Source of the DNA: JAZKGA01 sp040386235
Lineage (GTDB): Bacteria > Pseudomonadota > Alphaproteobacteria > Micavibrionales > Micavibrionaceae
Length of the DNA stretch: 64,000 bases
Assembly (NCBI GenBank): GCA_040386235.1
Contig: JAZKGA010000001.1
Location: forward strand, 62,001 to 126,000
Direction of reading: 5' to 3'
Shown here: positions 59,076 through 64,000 of the stretch, in pieces
How the letters are laid out: every line of letters starts with the position of its first letter
How positions within the stretch are numbered: position 1 is the stretch's first letter
The notes under the pieces: generated by a model
What the model was told of the DNA's origin: nothing
Database searches by the model: none
What the model saw: the letters and a program-made list of their open reading frames with translations, nothing else
Translations under genes and position numbers: made by a program

Positions 59076-59880
59076 AGGGCGGGGTTGTGAAACCTGCGGG
59101 CGATAACGTGAAAATCTCATACCCGTCTTCAGTGACGGCCAAAGAATGCTCAAACTGCGCGGACAGGCCGCGGTCCCGGGTGACTGCGGTCCATCCATCC
59201 GGCAGGACTTTTGTATCATACGTACCTGAATTGATCATCGGCTCAATCGTGAAAAACATCCCGGGTTCCAGGACCGGACCGGTGCCGGACGTACCAAAAT
59301 GCAGGACGCTGGGTTGCGTGTGGAAAACGCGCCCTAAACCATGGCCGCAAAAATCGCGGACGACGGAAAAACGCTCAGGCTCGGCAACGCTTTGAATCGC
59401 TGCACCAATATCACCCAGCCGGGCGCCAGGCTTGACTGCCGCAATGCCCGCCATCATGGCTTGATAAGTAATATCGACCAGACGTTTGGCCTTAATGGAT
59501 ACGCCGTTACCGACCAGATATGTGCGGCTGGTGTCGCCGTACCATCCGTCCAGAATAACTGTCACATCGATATTGGCGATGTCACCGTCCATCAGCTTTT
59601 TTTCACCCGGAATACCGTGACAGACAACATGGTTCACCGAGATGCAGGTGGATTTGGGAAAGCCTTTGTAATTCAGGGGCGCAGGAATCGCGCCATTGCG
59701 CGTGATAAAATCATGGCAGATGCGGTCCAGATCGCCGGTTTTAACGCCTGGCACAACGTGGGGCGTGATCATATCCAGGACCTCAGCCGCCAGGCGGCCC
59801 GCGCGGCGCATCCCGTCAAAATCCGCCGCGGGATGAATTTCAATGCCGTCTCTTGTGACTTTTTTTGCCTGTGCCATCAT
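59062..59880 (-). CDS. map: Methionine aminopeptidase type I
   Basis: Removes the initiator Met. The metal ligands appear in order: the Asp in GDIANIDVTVILDGWYGDTSR (two Asp), His in CGHGLGRVFHTQPSVLHF, Glu in FTIEPMI and Glu in QFEHSLAVTEDGYEI. HGIPGEKKLMDGD is also typical. The ATG at 59880 (or 59877) gives about 272 residues. It overlaps radC slightly. Confidence 0.97.
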   Translation of the reverse strand: MMAQAKKVTRDGIEIHPAADFDGMRRAGRLAAEVLDMITPHVVPGVKTGDLDRICHDFITRNGAIPAPLNYKGFPKSTCISVNHVVCHGIPGEKKLMDGDIANIDVTVILDGWYGDTSRTYLVGNGVSIKAKRLVDITYQAMMAGIAAVKPGARLGDIGAAIQSVAEPERFSVVRDFCGHGLGRVFHTQPSVLHFGTSGTGPVLEPGMFFTIEPMINSGTYDTKVLPDGWTAVTRDRGLSAQFEHSLAVTEDGYEIFTLSPAGFTTPPYGNV

Positions 59881-59925
59881 ATGTTTGATATAACCTATTC
59901 CAATGAAAACCAACAGAGATAAAAC

Positions 59926-60699
59926 ATGTCAAACACCGGAAAAACCATAACCGCCGCCATTCTGGTGATTGGGAACGAGATTTTGTCAGGCCGAACCCAA
60001 GACAGCAACACGCAGTATATTGCTGAAAAACTGAATGGTATTGGCGTACGGGTGGGCGAGGTACGGGTGGTTCCAGACATTGCCGATAAAATCGTCACGG
60101 CCCTGGGCACCCTGCGCCATAATTATACATATGTTTTTACCACAGGCGGCATCGGCCCCACACATGATGACATCACGACTGAATGTATCGCCCGCGCCTT
60201 TGGCGTTGACTGCCCCATCAATGCGGAAGCACAGCAAATCTTAGAGGCCTATTACGGCGCGGCGGAATTAACGGATGCGCGGCTGCGGATGGCGCGTATT
60301 CCCGTTGGCGCAACCTTGATTCCCAATCCCGTGTCCGCAGCCCCTGGTTTTCGCATTGAGAATGTCCACGTCATGGCCGGCGTACCAAGGATTATGCAGG
60401 CGATGATGGACAGTATTCTGGGGCAGTTGGAACACGGCACGCCGATGCTGTCCAATACGATTGCGTGCGATCTGGGCGAAAGCATGATCGCCGCTGAAAT
60501 GGGCGCATTAGAAGCAGAATACGCAGGTGTTGAAATCGGGTCATATCCCCATTATCGCGTCGGGTCGTTAAGCCTGAGTGTGGTTTTACGGGGCACAGAT
60601 GCTGTGCCGCTGGTCGCAGCAACCAGGCGTTTGGCGCAGATTATCGCAGCAAAGGGCGGGACGGTTAAATTGATGGCCTTGCAGGCGGATATCGCCTGA
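59926..60699 (+). CDS. CinA N-terminal / MoaB-like domain protein
   Basis: A 257-residue stand-alone protein of the molybdopterin-binding-like fold found at the N-terminus of CinA (COG1058). AAILVIGNEILSGRTQDSNT, FTTGGIGPTHDDITTECIARAF and NPVSAAPGFRIENVHVMAGVPRIM are diagnostic. The C-terminal nicotinamide-nucleotide amidase domain of full CinA is missing. The function in this short form is not settled; a pyrophosphatase role is plausible. Confidence 0.9.
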   Translation: MSNTGKTITAAILVIGNEILSGRTQDSNTQYIAEKLNGIGVRVGEVRVVPDIADKIVTALGTLRHNYTYVFTTGGIGPTHDDITTECIARAFGVDCPINAEAQQILEAYYGAAELTDARLRMARIPVGATLIPNPVSAAPGFRIENVHVMAGVPRIMQAMMDSILGQLEHGTPMLSNTIACDLGESMIAAEMGALEAEYAGVEIGSYPHYRVGSLSLSVVLRGTDAVPLVAATRRLAQIIAAKGGTVKLMALQADIA

Positions 60700-60727
60700 C
60701 CTGACTTAAAAAGTCATCTTGTGCATA

Positions 60728-60814
60728 TGGTGGCCCCGGCCGGAATTGAACCGGCACGTCCTTACGAACGAGCGATTTTAAGTCGCTTGCGTCTACCTGT
60801 TCCGCCACGGGGCC
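60728..60814 (-). tRNA. tRNA-Leu (TAA anticodon)
   Basis: On the minus strand: acceptor GGCCCCG/CGGGGCC, D arm with GGCGGAACAGGTAGACGC, anticodon stem AGCGA/TCGCT around loop CTTAAAA (TAA), a long variable arm (typical of Leu), T loop GTTCAATTC and an encoded CCA. Length 87 nt fits tRNA-Leu. Confidence 0.96.
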
Positions 60815-60878
60815 GTGTTGTACAGATTGTCTGCTTCTCGCATAATTGAATATGACGCGCGTGGCAAGCCTGTTTTCA

Positions 60879-61277
60879 TTACCAAACCGTTTTCAGCGAA
60901 ATGGTCCGATCTGATTGCTCGGTTCCGTCCGATCCTAACGGCGTACAGGCGGCCCGCAATAACTCAACGCCCGCTGCGGTCAGCTTCAGCTCTCGACGGC
61001 GACGTTCCACGGCGGCTATTTCCATGCTGATAAGCCCGTAAGGGGCGCCATTGGGGCGGTAATCCGATAAGGCGCCAACAATACGTGACACAGTGGATAG
61101 CGCCAGACTCGTTTTTTCAGATAGGTTCGTAAGGGACATACCGGGATTTTGGGCAATTTCGCACAGGCAAATAGCGTATTGCAAAGGGAATTCTGGATCA
61201 ATCGCACGGAATTGCAGCAGGACAGCGAGCAGCCTTTGCAGGGTAGGGACCGGCGGCAGGGGAGGTAAGGTTTGCAT
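60879..61277 (-). CDS. MarR-like winged-helix regulator
   Basis: A 132-residue DNA-binding protein with helix-turn-helix MSLTNLSEKTSLALSTVSRIV and wing region ISMEIAAVERRRRELKLTAAG typical of MarR proteins. The ligand and target are unknown. I use the ATG at 61277; a longer frame from 61310 is possible. The gap upstream could hold its promoter. The C-terminal 20 residues are low-complexity. Confidence 0.8.
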   Translation of the reverse strand: MQTLPPLPPVPTLQRLLAVLLQFRAIDPEFPLQYAICLCEIAQNPGMSLTNLSEKTSLALSTVSRIVGALSDYRPNGAPYGLISMEIAAVERRRRELKLTAAGVELLRAACTPLGSDGTEQSDRTISLKTVW

Positions 61278-61586
61278 ACGGATTATTATTCCTTTCCGCA
61301 CGCAAGGCACGGGCTGATGTCAATATACATGTCCCAAAGGGAAACTCATAGACAACCTCCATATCCGATTTGTTGATAGAAAACAAGAGTGAATTGTAGT
61401 GAACAGTCGAGAACTCAACAAATACAGCTCCCACTCCTTTTAATCGTATGTAAAACCGCATGATATAAACCTCTTGGCAAACCGTTTCTATTGCTTCTCT
61501 CAAAGCCGCCTCACGTTATCATCCAATACTTAAGGTTGTGTTAAGCCACATCCAACCTACTTTATGTATCATATATTCTGTGCACC
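61278..61586. other. Intergenic region with one doubtful small ORF
   Basis: 309 bases between two minus-strand genes. It holds an ORF from 61461 (minus strand, AAGAGG upstream) that reads MRFYIRLKGVGAVFVE and then runs into the MarR-like gene in another frame to 61198. It could be a small gene, but the overlap and lack of any similarity make it doubtful. No RNA gene or clear terminator is seen. Confidence 0.35.
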
Positions 61587-62129
61587 CTATATTATAACAC
61601 AACCTATAGGTGTTGTTGCCTGCGTCACAATTTTCCTGTCCGCTCGGATCATTAAGGGCGGGCGCATATACGGCTGAAAGGCACATTCATCTGTCTCAAT
61701 ATAAACAGGCCAGCGGGGCGCGACATCCTCCCAGGGAATAGCCCAGGCTGTGCTCAGTGTCATGCACGCGCGATAAAGCGATGTTTCATGCATAATGGCC
61801 GCCTGCATTTGCGTGTGCCGCAAACTGGCGCGATCCAGACGGGATTCCGCCAGACAGGCATCCACCAGCCTGGCCATATCAAACAGCGTATCGCGCAAAT
61901 CACATTCGGACAAATTGGCCGATGTCAGGTCGCAACCGCGTAAGTCAGCATGACGCAATGACGCGCCATCCAAGGTACAGGACCGCAGCGACAAGCCAGA
62001 TAAATCAACGTAATCAAGGGAAATATTTTGGTTCACCGCAGCCATAACGCAGGCCGCATGATGCGGGAATTGCCCCGTGAACACAGTTTCACCGCTGCGC
62101 GTTTTCAGCGCAATATCATTATGTTTCAT
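61587..62129 (-). CDS. Pentapeptide-repeat protein
   Basis: A 180-residue protein. After a Leu/Thr-containing N-terminus come about ten tandem A(D/N)LxX units (SLDYVDLSGLSLRSCTLDG and DLRGCDLTSANLSECDLRD), expected to form a right-handed beta helix. Such proteins can mimic DNA or mediate protein contacts; the partner is unknown. The start at 62129 (MKHNDIALKT) is preferred over a GTG three codons upstream. Confidence 0.88.
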   Translation of the reverse strand: MKHNDIALKTRSGETVFTGQFPHHAACVMAAVNQNISLDYVDLSGLSLRSCTLDGASLRHADLRGCDLTSANLSECDLRDTLFDMARLVDACLAESRLDRASLRHTQMQAAIMHETSLYRACMTLSTAWAIPWEDVAPRWPVYIETDECAFQPYMRPPLMIRADRKIVTQATTPIGCVII

Positions 62130-62247
62130 AGCCCACACTTTTCTTTTTTAAGTTTCTTATACTCAACTATTGAATATGTAGGATATTTGATTGTTTGAAG
62201 TCAAGCTTTTTTTGCTTTTACGCCTGACGCGCCGGGAACGATGCTCT

Positions 62248-64000
62248 ATGATCAACTCTATGATTGACACCCCTCCTCCTTTGCACGGTGCAGATTGCAT
62301 TCGTCAAATGGCCGACCTGTTGCCACAGGGGCCGGGCGTCTATCGCATGCTGAATGCCGACAAAGACGTTTTATATGTCGGCAAGGCGCGCGCCTTGAAA
62401 CGCCGCGTCTTAAGCTATACGCAGTCAGGTCGCTTGAATGCCCGCCTGCGCCGGATGGTTGCCGAAACCCGTGCGGTGGAAATTATCCATACTGAAACGG
62501 AAGTAGAGGCGCTGCTGCTAGAAGCCACGCTGATCAAAACTCTGGCACCACGCTATAATATCCTGCTGCGCGACGACAAAAGCTTTCCCTATATTCACAT
62601 CAGCACGGATCATGACGCGCCAGCGATGCGGGTCACACGCGGGCCACAGGCGCACAAAGGCCGGTCGTTTGGCCCCTACGCCAATGCGCATAATGTGTAT
62701 AAAACCCTGATTGACCTGCAACGCGCGTTCCTGCTGCGTAACTGCGCTGACAGCGATTTTGCCACCCGGAAACGCCCATGCCTGCAATACCATATCAAAC
62801 GCTGCACCGCCCCGTGTGTCGGCTATGTCAGCCCGGAAGAATATCGGGCTCAGGTCGATGAAACCTGCGCGTTTCTGTCCGGTCAATCCAGCGCCCTGCA
62901 AGAAAAGCTGCGTACGCAGATGGAAGCCGCCAGCACGGCGATGGATTTTGAAACCGCGGCCCTGCTGCGTGACCGCCTGCGCACCATGGCCAGCATTCAA
63001 AGCCAGCATGCCCTGCTCAGCCACAATCTGGCGGATGGGGATGTCATGGCCATGGCCCGGCAAGGCACGCGCAGCTGCATCAGCGTTTACGTCATTCGCG
63101 ACAGCAAAAGCTATGGCCAGACGCATTTCTTCCCACAACATGGGGGCGATGACACAGATGCCGATATCATGCAGGCGTTTGTGGCACAATTTTATGCGAC
63201 CCGCCTTTGCCCGCCCGTTATTCTGCTGAATGTCATGCCTTTACAGCCCAATCTGCTGGCCAACGCGTTAAGTCAGCAGGGCGGCAAGCGTGTCACCCTG
63301 CACCGCCCGCAACGCGGGTCCCAGGCACGCCTGCTGGACTCGGTGGCCGCCAATGCGGCGCAGGCCTTAGAACGTAAATTGCGGCAGACGGAAACCGAAG
63401 TTGCCCTGCTGACCGGTCTAACGGAACTATTGCACCTTCCCGCGCCGCCCCAACGGATTGAGGTGTATGACAACAGTCACACAGCGGGCCAGCATATGAT
63501 CGGCGCGATGATTGTGGCCGGGCCAGAGGGGTTCCAGAAAAAAGCCTATCGCACCTTTAATATCCGCCATGCGGGGAAAAGCGACGATCTGGCCATGATG
63601 CGAGAGGTTTTGACCAGACGCCTGCACCGTCTGACAGAGGAAAAATCCCCCGGTGACCCTGATTGGCCCGATCTGCTTTTGATCGATGGTGGGCCGACCC
63701 AGCTGGCCGTGGCGCAAGAGGTTCTGGCCGCGGCCAACCTGGACGGCCAGGTGCATTTGGCGGGGATCAGCAAAGGGCCGCAACGAAACGCAGGCCTTGA
63801 ATATATCCATGTTCCAGGTCACAGCCCCGTGCAGCCAAAGCACAATGATCCCGTCCTGCATTACCTGCAGCGATTACGAGACGAGGCGCACCGTTTTGCC
63901 ATTGGCACGCACCGACGCAAGCGGCAGGCGCAACACGAAAATTCGCCGCTTGATGGCTTTTCTGGTATTGGCCCGACACGGAAGAAATCCCTGCTGATGC
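62248..64000 (+). CDS. uvrC: Excinuclease ABC subunit C, 3' end missing
   Basis: UvrC makes the dual incisions in nucleotide excision repair. The GIY-YIG nuclease domain (GPGVYRMLNADKDVLYVGKA), the UVR helical motif (MDFETAALLRDRLRTMASIQ), the C-terminal nuclease core (YDNSHTAGQHMIGAMIV) and the start of the helix-hairpin-helix (FSGIGPTRKKSLLM) are visible. 584 residues lie in the window; the remaining few tens run past its end. The start could also be the ATG at 62260. Confidence 0.96.
   Translation, partial: MINSMIDTPPPLHGADCIRQMADLLPQGPGVYRMLNADKDVLYVGKARALKRRVLSYTQSGRLNARLRRMVAETRAVEIIHTETEVEALLLEATLIKTLAPRYNILLRDDKSFPYIHISTDHDAPAMRVTRGPQAHKGRSFGPYANAHNVYKTLIDLQRAFLLRNCADSDFATRKRPCLQYHIKRCTAPCVGYVSPEEYRAQVDETCAFLSGQSSALQEKLRTQMEAASTAMDFETAALLRDRLRTMASIQSQHALLSHNLADGDVMAMARQGTRSCISVYVIRDSKSYGQTHFFPQHGGDDTDADIMQAFVAQFYATRLCPPVILLNVMPLQPNLLANALSQQGGKRVTLHRPQRGSQARLLDSVAANAAQALERKLRQTETEVALLTGLTELLHLPAPPQRIEVYDNSHTAGQHMIGAMIVAGPEGFQKKAYRTFNIRHAGKSDDLAMMREVLTRRLHRLTEEKSPGDPDWPDLLLIDGGPTQLAVAQEVLAAANLDGQVHLAGISKGPQRNAGLEYIHVPGHSPVQPKHNDPVLHYLQRLRDEAHRFAIGTHRRKRQAQHENSPLDGFSGIGPTRKKSLLM

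Noticed and set aside
61198..61461. Small ORF overlapping the MarR-like gene
   Set aside because: Half of it is an out-of-frame copy of the regulator's coding sequence; only the first part and a ribosome-binding site speak for it, so it is not called as a gene.
62518..63189. 223-residue ORF opposite uvrC
   Set aside because: It lies inside uvrC on the other strand and has no recognisable features.

Overview
The window reads as an alphaproteobacterial chromosome of moderate GC. The signs are a three-subunit proton-translocating transhydrogenase (pntAA/pntAB/pntB), a long division and cell wall (dcw) cluster that runs on into lpxC-bamD-recN-ligA, an sdhCDAB operon, and a short RNase G after maf. 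A Micavibrio- or Rhodospirillales-like host would fit, but that rank is a guess. Predicted peptidoglycan is of the meso-DAP type (DNPR motif in MurE).

Layout. 1-4.5 kb: end of pntAA, pntAB, pntB, an orphan gene, an alpha/beta hydrolase and a small helical protein. 4.5-25.7 kb, minus strand: mraZ-rsmH-ftsL-ftsI-murE-murF-mraY-ftsW-murG-murC-ftsQ-ftsA-ftsZ, then lpxC, bamD, recN and ligA. murD, murB and ddl are missing from their usual slots. Upstream of mraZ are 10-bp-phased TGGGA repeats (MraZ-box-like) and a perfect DnaA box. 25.9-47.7 kb: RNase P RNA, an amidase, msrA, sdhCDAB, a diguanylate cyclase, an Asd-like protein lacking catalytic residues, an M29 peptidase, a stand-alone helicase C-terminal domain, hemW-rdgB-rph, several orphans, grpE, tRNA-Thr, dcd, infA-maf-rng and a DDAH/amidinotransferase-fold protein.

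47.8-55.4 kb is a visibly AT-rich genomic island. It is bounded on the left by an intact tRNA-Phe and on the right by a 48-bp copy of the tRNA 3' half, followed by two more copies of the tRNA 3' end in an 85-bp tandem array. No integrase is present. The island holds what looks like a compact pathway for a ribosomally made, probably thioamidated peptide: a 33-codon candidate precursor, a YcaO, a TfuA, a Crp/Fnr-type regulator and a MoaD-like sulfur carrier ending in Gly-Gly on the plus strand. A MoeB/ThiF-like activating enzyme and a 931-residue ATPase with a degenerate cyclase-like N-terminus converge on them from the minus strand. In the proposed scheme the ThiF-like enzyme adenylates the carrier tail, the carrier brings sulfur, and YcaO-TfuA places it in the peptide backbone. 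This is the most interesting part of the window. No exporter, protease or immunity gene was recognised.

55.4-64 kb: a lipoprotein, a membrane-anchored orphan, a periplasmic cyclophilin, bacterioferritin with its ferredoxin, radC, map, a CinA/MoaB-like protein, tRNA-Leu, a MarR-like regulator, a pentapeptide-repeat protein and most of uvrC, which runs off the end.
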